Shown here: positions 1 to 6,675 of the stretch, one piece after another
Layout of the letters: every line of letters begins with the position of its first letter
Position numbering within the stretch: position 1 is the stretch's first letter
Assembly: GCA_029821415.1 (NCBI GenBank)
Contig: JALGTJ010000016.1
Coordinates: 1 to 11,152, forward strand
DNA length: 11,152 nt
Reading direction: 5' to 3'
Origin: Candidatus Zipacnadia bacterium
GTDB taxonomy: Bacteria > Armatimonadota > Zipacnadia > Zipacnadales > Zipacnadaceae
The notes under the pieces: generated by a model
Seen by the model: the letters and a program-made list of their open reading frames with translations, nothing else
Databases searched by the model: none
What the model was told of the DNA's origin: nothing
Translations under genes and position numbers: made by a program

Positions 1-436
1 GCTTTGTTGGCCCGCGCCAAGCGGCAAACTTCTCCGTCAGCCACTCTTGGAGCTGCGCCCGATCGCGCCACTCGCGAAGCTGTCCCTCGTCCCATGCAAA
101 GTAGTACTCAAACTCAGGATCGTATTCGAGGACCTTGTGAAGCAGCTCGATCGCTCTGTTGGGATTCTGCTGTGCCCATATGTACGATTTGCTCAGCAGA
201 AGCTCTGTCTTTGCCTGCTCCTCGGGCGTTTGGGCCAGCGGCAAGGCTTGCTCCAGCACCTTGATCGCTGAGGCAGTGTCGTGATTCCGAATGTGCAATA
301 CTGCAGACTTCAGAGCCTCGGAAATCGCCACCGTTTGGCCCTGGACGCTGCGAGGGCCGAATACGCACGAAATCACCATTAATAGAACCATAGTGCTGCG
401 AATGAGCAAATCTCTCCAACTGCGCGTCATGCACAT
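1..436 (-). CDS. Exported TPR-like protein, C-terminus beyond left edge
   Basis: The frame reads open from an ATG at 436-434 to the window edge, 145 residues with no stop. The start is fixed by a perfect GGAGGT at 445-450, 8 bases upstream; a second in-frame ATG at 430 is too far from it. The N-terminus has basic residues, then a hydrophobic stretch (about residues 15-27) holding VISC (21-24), which fits a lipobox, so this may be a lipoprotein; a cleavage near residue 33 is the alternative. After that come amphipathic helices. Residues about 76-110 (ending in AIELLHKVLEYDPEF) resemble one tetratricopeptide repeat with its typical Ala-Ile pair and closing Asp-Pro. TPR proteins usually act as protein-binding scaffolds; no enzyme motif is visible. 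It starts 38 bases after the metzincin-like gene stops and is probably co-transcribed. The exact function is unknown. Confidence 0.7.
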   Translation of the reverse strand, partial: MCMTRSWRDLLIRSTMVLLMVISCVFGPRSVQGQTVAISEALKSAVLHIRNHDTASAIKVLEQALPLAQTPEEQAKTELLLSKSYIWAQQNPNRAIELLHKVLEYDPEFEYYFAWDEGQLREWRDRAQLQEWLTEKFAAWRGPTK

Positions 437-444
437 CTCGATCC

Positions 445-450
445 ACCTCC
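445..450 (-). promoter_or_regulatory. Ribosome binding site GGAGGT
   Basis: On the minus strand this reads GGAGGT, 8 bases before the ATG at 436. It decides the start and frame of the TPR-like gene: the competing ATG at 452 overlaps this site and opens a different, low-complexity-like frame. Confidence 0.7.
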
Positions 451-474
451 ATGGTCTAACGCATGAACTGTGCT

Positions 475-986
475 CTAATGTAGCCGGAAGCCGTACTGGC
501 AGCCTGGATTGTTGGTGCAATACGCATGAGGGATCTGTTGCCAATTCGCGGGCACGAACATCACACACGCACTTCCGCCCTCGTGATGTGGAAGATTGGT
601 GTAGTGCCCACATTCGTGGCCGATGGTGGTTGGCAGCATCGCCTGGTCTGCGGCAACCCAGGTGACCGTTTGCCCGGTGTTATCGCCATCCTTGAAAGTG
701 CCGACCCAGCACTGGCCCAGGTGTACGCGTCCTCGTTGTTGAAGGTATCGGGGAACCACTGGCTGGGGGGAGGAATCATTCGTTGGTCCCAGTCAGTGGC
801 CGCAGCGACGGTGCAAGTCACCTCACTGAGGGGTGCCACGATTTCCCCGGAGGTGGGCGCAGTAATCCCCGTGCACTGGATCGCGCCGTCGGGCTGCCAC
901 ACATAGGCCTGAGCCACTACGGGACAAAGCACCGCCAGCATCACCATCACACCCAGGACTTTACCGACTGACTTCACCTTTGCCAT
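475..986 (-). pseudogene. Exported Ig-like/metzincin-type metallopeptidase, frameshifted
   Basis: Two overlapping frames make one protein if a single base is restored near 702-707. The first frame starts at ATG 986 with a clear signal peptide (basic MAKVKSVGK, hydrophobic core, likely cleavage after VVAQA, residue 27). It continues as an Ig-like beta-sandwich segment ending DAYTWASAG (residue 94, codon 707-705). The second frame resumes as GTFKDGDNTGQTVTW from 702 and runs to the stop at 475. It carries HECGHYTNLPHH (618-583), matching the metzincin zinc motif HExxHxx(G/N)xxH, and a following CVMF whose Met (561-559) fits the Met-turn. Zinc-dependent peptidase activity is therefore the inferred family role. 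The restored protein is only about 170 residues, with very little room for a full catalytic domain, so an internal deletion is possible. The start at 986 has a weak GGAG (998-1001). An upstream ATG at 1046 has no SD and would bury the signal peptide. Confidence 0.65.
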
Positions 987-1094
987 CGCTGTCACTTCTC
1001 CGCCTGCCCCTAGTTGGACCGTGGCATGCACCATGTTGTTAGACATCTAACACTTGGCAGAAGTTCCGTTTGCCAGCGCTATTCTTCTTGTACT

Positions 1095-1107
1095 GACTAT
1101 AATAGTC
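1095..1107. repeat. 13-bp palindrome GACTAT-A-ATAGTC
   Basis: A perfect 6-bp inverted repeat with one central base lies between the metzincin-like gene and the damaged gene at 1165-2900. It contains TATAAT on the plus strand and TATTAT on the minus strand, so it could be an operator overlying a -10 box. No convincing -35 element is seen at the proper distance on either strand. The rest of the 987-1164 gap shows nothing else recognisable. Confidence 0.25.
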
Positions 1108-1164
1108 CTTTGGAGTGGGTTTTCATTCCCGGATTATAGAAACTAACACCACACTAAACCCGGT

Positions 1165-1436
1165 TCAGTCCTCCAGGTACGGCTGCACCTCTATGAAGTT
1201 GTAGATCAGTTCTTGGCCTAAGGGGCCGCCTGGCTGGGTATCGGTTGCCCAATCCGAGACAGTCAACGTTGCATTCCCCATGGGAATGCCCGGCCAGTCC
1301 GCTGGGGTAGATTTCCTGGAAGGATTTGTCCGGAATTGACTCAACGTCATCTATCTGCACGCGCACCTGATGACTCTCTTTGACGTCTCGTTGCTGCACG
1401 AGACATTGATAATCTGCTGTGAACATCTTGAACGAA
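1165..1436 (-). pseudogene. Displaced C-terminal end of the 1452-2900 gene
   Basis: After the premature TAA at 1454-1452, the natural continuation of the upstream protein is found out of frame. It starts YSFKMFTADYQ (from 1436) and runs to IYP near 1304. A further one-base shift at the C4 run 1304-1307 leads into ADWPGIPMGNATLTVSDW and on to EVQPYLED with a stop at 1167-1165. Joined, these give about 90 residues that complete the carbohydrate-binding-like C-terminal beta-sandwich begun at NPDF...GWTL in the main frame. The reconstructed full protein would be about 572 residues. No SD or credible start precedes this piece, so it is not a separate gene unless the sequence is wrong at the two shift points. 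Confidence 0.7.
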
Positions 1437-1468
1437 TAGAGCCGGCCGGGTTTAGAGCCGGCCGGGTT
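1437..1468. repeat. Exact 16-bp tandem duplication (2 copies)
   Basis: The unit TAGAGCCGGCCGGGTT occurs at 1437-1452 and again at 1453-1468 with no mismatch and no extension of identity on either side. It lies inside a coding region. Sixteen is not a multiple of three, so the extra copy shifts the frame and creates the TAA at 1454-1452. Deleting one copy restores GRLYSFKMFTADYQ in one frame. Confidence 0.9.
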
Positions 1469-2900
1469 GGAGCTTCTTTATCTGCTGCGAGAATCGGTTA
1501 GGGCGCTGCGCGCTTCGCTTGGTCCACAGAAACGTATTGCCCTGTGTTGTAGGGGGATACCTGCCCTGGAGCCAACTGTACCCCTCTGCGCTTCTCACCT
1601 CCATACTTCCCTCTTCGGCGGGAGATAAGGTCCAGCCTGTTGTGCCGTCGGCGAAGTCCGGGTTCTGGATGTGCGGCAGGATATAGGGGTCAGTGGACAG
1701 CATTTGTCGGTTGCCCTCGATGCAGTAATGCCGGAGCAGCTTTACCGTCCAGCGTTGAACCTCTTCGTCTGCGTACGCCGAGTGGTAACACTGGATGCCA
1801 TATAGGCCCGCAAGCGTGGGGTGATTGGCTATGAGGTTGAATGCCATATCCTGAAACACTTTCCAGTCAACCCCCGGATTGACGTTCAGAGTCTCAGGCG
1901 GCGCGGTCATATAACCGAGACATAGGATCATATACTTCTGGGCATCCGGGATCACAGCCTGGTAGCGCTGGGTATTCTCTACCAGGTAGTATTCCAGAAT
2001 CTTCCAGGCCTCGGCTTGGGTAGGTTGCTCGGGAATGTACTTCTCTTCGCCGAATTTGTATCCGACTTCAATGAGTTGCCTGAGAAAAGCGGTGCTGAGT
2101 TCGCCGTTGTACATAGGAGCGCAGTACGGATAAAAGACTTTGCCGGCAAATTCTGGAGTTTCCGCCAACCTGCGCACCGCCTCAATGTACGCGGGATAGT
2201 CCTCGTCATGAGAACTGCTGTCCAGTTCATCAAACATTACCCCATCGCGGTCAGCGCGCGCGAATCCTGGCGCCTTCGCCCACAACTCATAGACCTTTTC
2301 TGCCGTCACTGGCTTTTCAAGCGCAGCGACCTCGTGAGTAGTGCTACGGGTGATTATCTTCTTGCCTTGTTTGCGCCATTCCTCGGCATCCATAGATGGC
2401 TCGGGTTCTCTTTCGAGTATTACATTGACGTTATCAGGCATACCGATGCGTACCAGGTAGTCCCACTTGTAGCGGGGGAAACCGGCCAGGAAGGGACTAG
2501 GCTTGTAGCCGATTCCCGGATAGATAATCTCCGGTATGGCTCGCACAAGCAGGCTCTGCAAGGAGGCGCCGCCTTCGCAATGCACGGCAAGCGTGTGCTC
2601 ACCGGCTGACAGATAGCGCATCGCCTCATGCACCTCGTCCTCACCATCCAGGTGGACTGTTACCGGCTCGTCCTGGTTTCCGTCATCAATGGTCAGCACG
2701 ATGCGCCCGGCCCTTGGGACGGATGTGCTTGACGAGACGAATATCCATCCGTCCCGTGGATTTGTGAAGTTGTATGTCCGATATGATTCTGACGGGGGCG
2801 CTTGCACTTCGAGCAGTTGAGCAACAAGATTATTCAGGATTTTTCCGCCCTGCTCTGGTTCCAGCCAGGATGGCTTGTCAGGCGGCTGGTTTATTCCCAT
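1452..2900 (-). CDS. Putative TIM-barrel glycosidase-like protein, truncated by duplication
   Basis: The open part is 482 residues. The start at ATG 2900 is supported by AGGAGG at 2909-2914, 8 bases away. No signal peptide is seen, so the protein is probably cytoplasmic. Residues about 40-120 look like a beta-sandwich module (PRDGWIFVSSS, HEAMRYLSAGEHTLAV). The middle, about 130-420, alternates short strands and helices as in a TIM barrel. DGVMFDELDSSSHDED holds acidic residues at a strand end, where a glycosidase catalytic carboxylate would sit. The end (NPDFADGTTGWTL, then GNTFLW) begins a carbohydrate-binding-like jelly roll that is cut by a 16-bp duplication; its missing part is at 1165-1436. 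A sugar-active role is inferred from architecture and neighbours; I cannot assign a CAZy family. If the duplication is real, the product loses about 90 residues of its last domain but the barrel stays intact. Confidence 0.65.
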   Translation of the reverse strand: MGINQPPDKPSWLEPEQGGKILNNLVAQLLEVQAPPSESYRTYNFTNPRDGWIFVSSSTSVPRAGRIVLTIDDGNQDEPVTVHLDGEDEVHEAMRYLSAGEHTLAVHCEGGASLQSLLVRAIPEIIYPGIGYKPSPFLAGFPRYKWDYLVRIGMPDNVNVILEREPEPSMDAEEWRKQGKKIITRSTTHEVAALEKPVTAEKVYELWAKAPGFARADRDGVMFDELDSSSHDEDYPAYIEAVRRLAETPEFAGKVFYPYCAPMYNGELSTAFLRQLIEVGYKFGEEKYIPEQPTQAEAWKILEYYLVENTQRYQAVIPDAQKYMILCLGYMTAPPETLNVNPGVDWKVFQDMAFNLIANHPTLAGLYGIQCYHSAYADEEVQRWTVKLLRHYCIEGNRQMLSTDPYILPHIQNPDFADGTTGWTLSPAEEGSMEVRSAEGYSWLQGRYPPTTQGNTFLWTKRSAQRPNRFSQQIKKLQPGRL

Positions 2901-2951
2901 AAGAGAGGCCTCCTATTTGATTTGTATTGCCTTAGGCTATGTAGCAACGAT

Positions 2952-2974
2952 GCCGAGGCTTGGTAACACTCGGC
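2952..2974. other. Inverted repeat GCCGAG/CTCGGC in intergenic gap
   Basis: A 6-bp GC-rich stem (2952-2957 and 2969-2974) with an 11-base loop lies in the 174-base gap between propeller A and the TIM-barrel gene. CTTAGGC occurs on both sides, at 2931-2937 and 2974-2980. No T-run follows on either strand, so it is not a standard intrinsic terminator. It could be a weak hairpin in a leader or a chance match. No promoter could be supported elsewhere in the gap. Confidence 0.25.
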
Positions 2975-3074
2975 TTAGGCCTATGGCTCATTCCAATCAT
3001 CTTACTCGTCTAATCACCGCCGCACTCCTATGCTGCTGACAATGACTGCGGACTCATTTCAGAGGCGAGGCCAT

Positions 3075-4562
3075 TCAAGGCTTTAGTTGGAAGCCGTAGA
3101 GTTCGGCTCGCCGCAGCGAGAACTCCAAGTGAAGCGGCTGGCCCTGCAACGCGGTCAACGGCCGTCGCCAGCGCACCATCTTGTGGAGAGAATCGCCGCT
3201 CACTGGTTGGCAGTCGGCGAAGGTAAATCCGGGGACTGGCTGCCCGGAATCGTCTACGACCTGTACCTTCACCTCACCGTCGGCGGCGTTGATGTTAAGA
3301 GACAGTCGGGAGGCATCCAGGAGCACGAGCGGCGTACGCAGAAGGCCTGGCGCCTCCCCTGCATCCAGGGAAACGAAGCCGTCTTTGCGGAGCTTTGCCA
3401 TCCCGATAGCCCGCCCACCTACCTTATGTCCTGTGGAAAGCCCTGAGTACTGGAAGTAAAGCTCATCGTCGACCTCAGCGACTGTTGCTATATACGCGAA
3501 GGCGTGGTCGAAAGTCCCAGGCTCGTAATTGCGATCGAAAAAGATCTCGTGGTGCCGTTGCCAGTTCTCACCGTCACGGCTGGTGACCAGTTCGGTATAG
3601 CCGATACCTTCCACAGGGCCGCCTGGATCAGCAGGCAAGTCGTCGCGCAGGACGCGCAGGAAACCCAGGTAGAGATCACCGCGTATGTATGGAGTAACTC
3701 CATAGAATTCCGTGATGCCTTCGTCCTGGGCATCAGGAACCAGGATACGATGCGGCTTGGTCCAGTGCACGAAATCGGTACTGCGGCTCTGACCGACCAA
3801 GCGACGCTCGCCGGCACGGCTCATGTTCTGTGTCTTGCCGGAAAAGTTATCCTCGGGTACGGCATACATCTTAAAGATGAGCAGATAGCCGCCACGGATG
3901 GTGTCCTTAATGCAGTTGACAATGTCGCCGACTGACTGCTTGAACAAGGGGTGATCACTCTCGTAAAACGGCAGGACTGGCTCATCAGTGTACGGGGTCC
4001 AGTGGATGCCGTCAGGTGAGTGACACACCCATATCCCCTCATGCCAATATACGTATTTGAAGCGCTCGTCAGCCGGTGTGAAGTTTGGTCCTTCATCTAC
4101 GGCGAGTCCACCGATCCCGCGGCCCAAGTATAGATTATTGTCGGTGGAGCCATGCATCTGGATTAGCCCTAGGCTGGGACGGACCCAGTTGATGCCATCG
4201 CTGGATTCTGCGTAGGCGTGAGCCCAGAAGGGGCCGTTGCCGCTCCAGTTCTTCACCATATACCACATGCGGTACCGCTTCTGGACCGGATCGTACAACA
4301 CGGTAGCGGGGCTCACGAGCTGATGCCATGGTTCAGCCGGGCCCAAAATAGGTTGGGGCCAGCGCTCTGGCTGATGCGTAGTACGAGTGAGATTGACCTG
4401 CTCCTCAATCAGATAGTCGTCAACGAACAGGTGCGGTCCGGGTTTAAGTCGCAGAGGCTGCGGCCGAGCGTCAGCGGCTCGTGCCGTGCTGCAAGAAAGC
4501 AAAGCTAAGCAAACCAGATACAAGCCAACATTGAATAGACTGCTGCTGTTTAACAGTTGCAT
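3075..4562 (-). CDS. Exported beta-propeller glycosidase-like protein A
   Basis: This 495-residue protein starts at ATG 4562, set by AAGGAG 6 bases upstream. The signal peptide has a hydrophobic core at about residues 11-23, ending LLSC (Cys24, imperfect lipobox) and ARA-AD (near residue 30). It may be a lipoprotein or be cleaved by signal peptidase I. The mature part opens with GPHLFVDDYLIEE and then repeats beta-propeller blade signatures: KRYRMWY, ESSDGINWVRP, VDEGP, HSPDGIHWTPY, STDFVHWTKP, DEGITEFYG, SRDGENW. This pattern is typical of five-bladed propeller glycoside hydrolase-like proteins (GH43/GH32/GH130 type fold). Conserved acidic residues (DDYL, VDEGP, TEFYG) are candidate catalytic groups, but this is inference. 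The last 80 or so residues form a separate beta-sandwich that is also present in the paralogue at 6676-8214. Substrate unknown. It follows the sialidase-like gene by 209 bases. Confidence 0.85.
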   Translation of the reverse strand: MQLLNSSSLFNVGLYLVCLALLSCSTARAADARPQPLRLKPGPHLFVDDYLIEEQVNLTRTTHQPERWPQPILGPAEPWHQLVSPATVLYDPVQKRYRMWYMVKNWSGNGPFWAHAYAESSDGINWVRPSLGLIQMHGSTDNNLYLGRGIGGLAVDEGPNFTPADERFKYVYWHEGIWVCHSPDGIHWTPYTDEPVLPFYESDHPLFKQSVGDIVNCIKDTIRGGYLLIFKMYAVPEDNFSGKTQNMSRAGERRLVGQSRSTDFVHWTKPHRILVPDAQDEGITEFYGVTPYIRGDLYLGFLRVLRDDLPADPGGPVEGIGYTELVTSRDGENWQRHHEIFFDRNYEPGTFDHAFAYIATVAEVDDELYFQYSGLSTGHKVGGRAIGMAKLRKDGFVSLDAGEAPGLLRTPLVLLDASRLSLNINAADGEVKVQVVDDSGQPVPGFTFADCQPVSGDSLHKMVRWRRPLTALQGQPLHLEFSLRRAELYGFQLKP

Positions 4563-4568
4563 GGGCAA

Positions 4569-4574
4569 CTCCTT
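4569..4574 (-). promoter_or_regulatory. Ribosome binding site AAGGAG deciding the propeller A start
   Basis: AAGGAG lies 6 bases before ATG 4562. An in-frame TTG at 4568 directly abuts this site and cannot be used with it, so the longer reading frame from 4568 is rejected. The rest of the 4563-4771 gap shows no convincing promoter or terminator. Confidence 0.7.
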
Positions 4575-4771
4575 TTCTCTTACGAAATCAGGTAAATTGC
4601 CATTTCTTCAGTGCTCCTGCCATAGTTGACTGTTGGTTCTTCTACTTGTTAATCGGCATACTGTACCGCTGCCGGAAAACGGTGCTGATGTTGTTGTTGG
4701 CAGAAGTAACCGGGAAATATGCTTGGTGAGACAACCGCATGTCGGGCACTGCTTACGTCCCAGAGATGATG

Positions 4772-6385
4772 TTAATGGTCCAACACCAGCCCTTCGGCGG
4801 TAACCCGGAGGCGGGCGATGCGGCTGTCGGCCTGGCCTCGTTTCATAATCTCTCCCATGTAGGTCACTACAACCGTCTCGGGTTCTGCTAAGACCGCCTG
4901 CTGATTGGCCCAGCCACAGTAGTCCACGATGACTGGCGGTTCCCAGGTTCGGCCGCCGTCGCGGCTCAGATGCGCAGCGAAATATGGAAAGCGAGTGGTA
5001 GCGACTATTACGCCGCTGCGGGTACAAGTTAGCGACGGACAGTAGCCCGGAAACGGCCCCCAGGCTGCCGGCTGCCAGGTGCGGCCGCCGTCATTGCTCA
5101 GGATTTTCCACATATAGGGGTCGCGCTCCGGCCGGCCGATACCCAGCAGCACATTGTCAGCGACCTCGTCCATTCCTAACTCGTAGTAGCGTGCGGCAAG
5201 TGCATGCTCCCGGCTACCAGCCTCTATGGGTTTGCCCGGCTGTTTGTTGTCGCTGTCGCACCAAACTGGGGCGGACCAAGTATGGCCGTCATCCTCGCTG
5301 CGGAGCACGAAGGCGGCACAACAGGTAATCAACGTGCTCTTCTCCGGCCTGGGTTCGTCATAGGTCATTATTACCGGTAATACCAACGCTCCATCATGCA
5401 TGCGCACTGGCCGGCACGGGCCGCCCACCTTCCAGCCTTCGGGCCAGTCGCCTTGTACATTAAGAGGGGTAGGCCCGCGCCAGGTCTGACCCTTGTCTGT
5501 AGATTCGTAGCTATAGAGCGGGTCTCCGAAAATGGGGAGATTAGGGAATATGCACACCCATGTGCCGTCGTTCCGACAATAGTTTGCGCCCAGGCCTATC
5601 TGCAGACGGGATGGCTCTGGCTCGCCCCAAGTCCTGCCCGCGTCGGTGGATCGCACCCAGACACTACGCCGGGTCTCGCCCTGGTTCGGGTTGCCAAAGG
5701 TTAGATGCAGCAGCAGTTCGCCGTCTTGGCCCTGTAGCAGATTTGCATAGCTCTGCCAGGTTTCCGGGTCGGTTTCCCAACAGGGTGTAATCCAATGGGG
5801 TTCTGGTGCCTGCAGACCAGGCCAGTCCGAGGACGCCGTCGCCTCGCCCTGGATTTCGGCATCAGCGAAGTGCACGTTTTCTATGTATGGGTTCATAAGG
5901 CCTGTGAACCCCACGCGCCCAGAGGTATAAGTACTGTCCTGTACGTCGGCCACCAGAATATCGTTTATCCACGCGCGCAAACGTGGGCCGGTGGCTTGGA
6001 CTCGGGCCTCGTACCAGTCGTGGAGATTTGCGCTTAGCCCTGGCACCATCGCGAAGTTCAGGTACCGTTGTAGAGGTGTACCATCCGCCATGACGATGCC
6101 CGCCCAGAAATGCCGGGCGCGTGTCTGCTGTCCGTTCCAAGGGATGTCCAGAGCATAGAAGCGCCTACTGTCTTGTAGTCGGAACAGAAACCGGGCCCCA
6201 CCGGCACCACTGCGGAACTTGAAGCGGTAGGTGGCACTGAAGTCTGCATACTCCTCGTCATGTTTGACCGCCATGTACTCCAACTCTTGACCATCAGGAG
6301 GCAGGAGCTCTCCCTGAGGCCCATCGCGCCATTCGCCGTTCAGGAATGACCAGCTTTGGCCGTCACCAATTTGTAACTTTCCCAT
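4772..6385 (-). CDS. LamG-like domain plus Asp-box sialidase-like protein
   Basis: The protein has 537 residues. Residues about 1-180 form a concanavalin/LamG-like jelly roll (FSATYRFKF, DSRRFYALDI, WYEARVQATG, GRVGFTG), a fold that often binds glycans. Residues about 195-530 form a six-bladed sialidase-type propeller with five Asp boxes (S-x-D-x-G-x-T-W): STDAGRTW 246, STDKGQTW 295, SEDDGHTW 363, SNDGGRTW 430 and SRDGGRTW 474. GGPCRPVRMHDGALVLPV (321-338) matches a conserved sialidase-fold strand. The FRIP motif of typical GH33 sialidases is not seen, and I cannot place the full Arg triad, so exo-sialidase activity is uncertain; other Asp-box glycosidases or sugar-binding proteins are possible. 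There is no signal peptide, so it is predicted cytoplasmic unlike its two neighbours. Start ATG 6385 has GAGGT 9 bases upstream. The gene sits between the paralogous propellers A and B. Confidence 0.85.
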   Translation of the reverse strand: MGKLQIGDGQSWSFLNGEWRDGPQGELLPPDGQELEYMAVKHDEEYADFSATYRFKFRSGAGGARFLFRLQDSRRFYALDIPWNGQQTRARHFWAGIVMADGTPLQRYLNFAMVPGLSANLHDWYEARVQATGPRLRAWINDILVADVQDSTYTSGRVGFTGLMNPYIENVHFADAEIQGEATASSDWPGLQAPEPHWITPCWETDPETWQSYANLLQGQDGELLLHLTFGNPNQGETRRSVWVRSTDAGRTWGEPEPSRLQIGLGANYCRNDGTWVCIFPNLPIFGDPLYSYESTDKGQTWRGPTPLNVQGDWPEGWKVGGPCRPVRMHDGALVLPVIMTYDEPRPEKSTLITCCAAFVLRSEDDGHTWSAPVWCDSDNKQPGKPIEAGSREHALAARYYELGMDEVADNVLLGIGRPERDPYMWKILSNDGGRTWQPAAWGPFPGYCPSLTCTRSGVIVATTRFPYFAAHLSRDGGRTWEPPVIVDYCGWANQQAVLAEPETVVVTYMGEIMKRGQADSRIARLRVTAEGLVLDH

Positions 6386-6675
6386 AGTTGTGAAACCTCG
6401 CTTCTGCTCAGATTTCGCCCATACTTCTTTCTGTGTATAGCCTTCTGTGTGTGCGGGATTGACTCCTCCTACCGCACGTCAACTGGACACATAAGGCCGT
6501 GCGTGCTAGAGTCGCAAAGACGGTACAGTGGGAATAGGGATAGCACCAGCAACAGATTGTCGCACCGGAACGACGCCATCAGGGTGTTTGCCTGCGTTCA
6601 CTGATAGCACGGATCTTCTATCCGCCGTACACACGCGAACTGCTTTCCAGAAGTCACCGCCGGACCGTGATTCGT
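6386..6675. other. 290-base intergenic gap
   Basis: No convincing gene is seen. An 88-codon frame overlapping the end of propeller B lacks domain-like sequence and is treated as a shadow. A 6-bp inverted repeat (GTGCGG 6451-6456, CCGCAC 6472-6477) has a 15-base loop that reads TAGGAGGAGTCAATC on the minus strand, an SD-like core with no start codon behind it. No T-run follows. A promoter for the sialidase-like gene may lie here, but no matched -35/-10 pair was found. Confidence 0.3.

Noticed and set aside
114..452. 112-codon minus-strand frame starting at ATG 452
   Set aside because: Its start overlaps the GGAGGT that serves the ATG at 436. The other frame gives a signal peptide plus TPR-like helices and stays open to the window edge.
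765..770. Programmed -1 slip at the C6 run (minus strand) in the metzincin-like gene
   Set aside because: The original frame stays convincing after the run (PDTFNNEDAYTW), so the change of frame must occur about 60 bases later, near 702-707.
987..1046. Upstream ATG at 1046 for the metzincin-like gene
   Set aside because: No SD precedes it, and it would put 20 extra residues before a typical signal peptide that starts at ATG 986.
2016..2609. 197-codon plus-strand frame
   Set aside because: It is antisense to the TIM-barrel-like gene, has no domain-like sequence and no SD-supported start; treated as a shadow.
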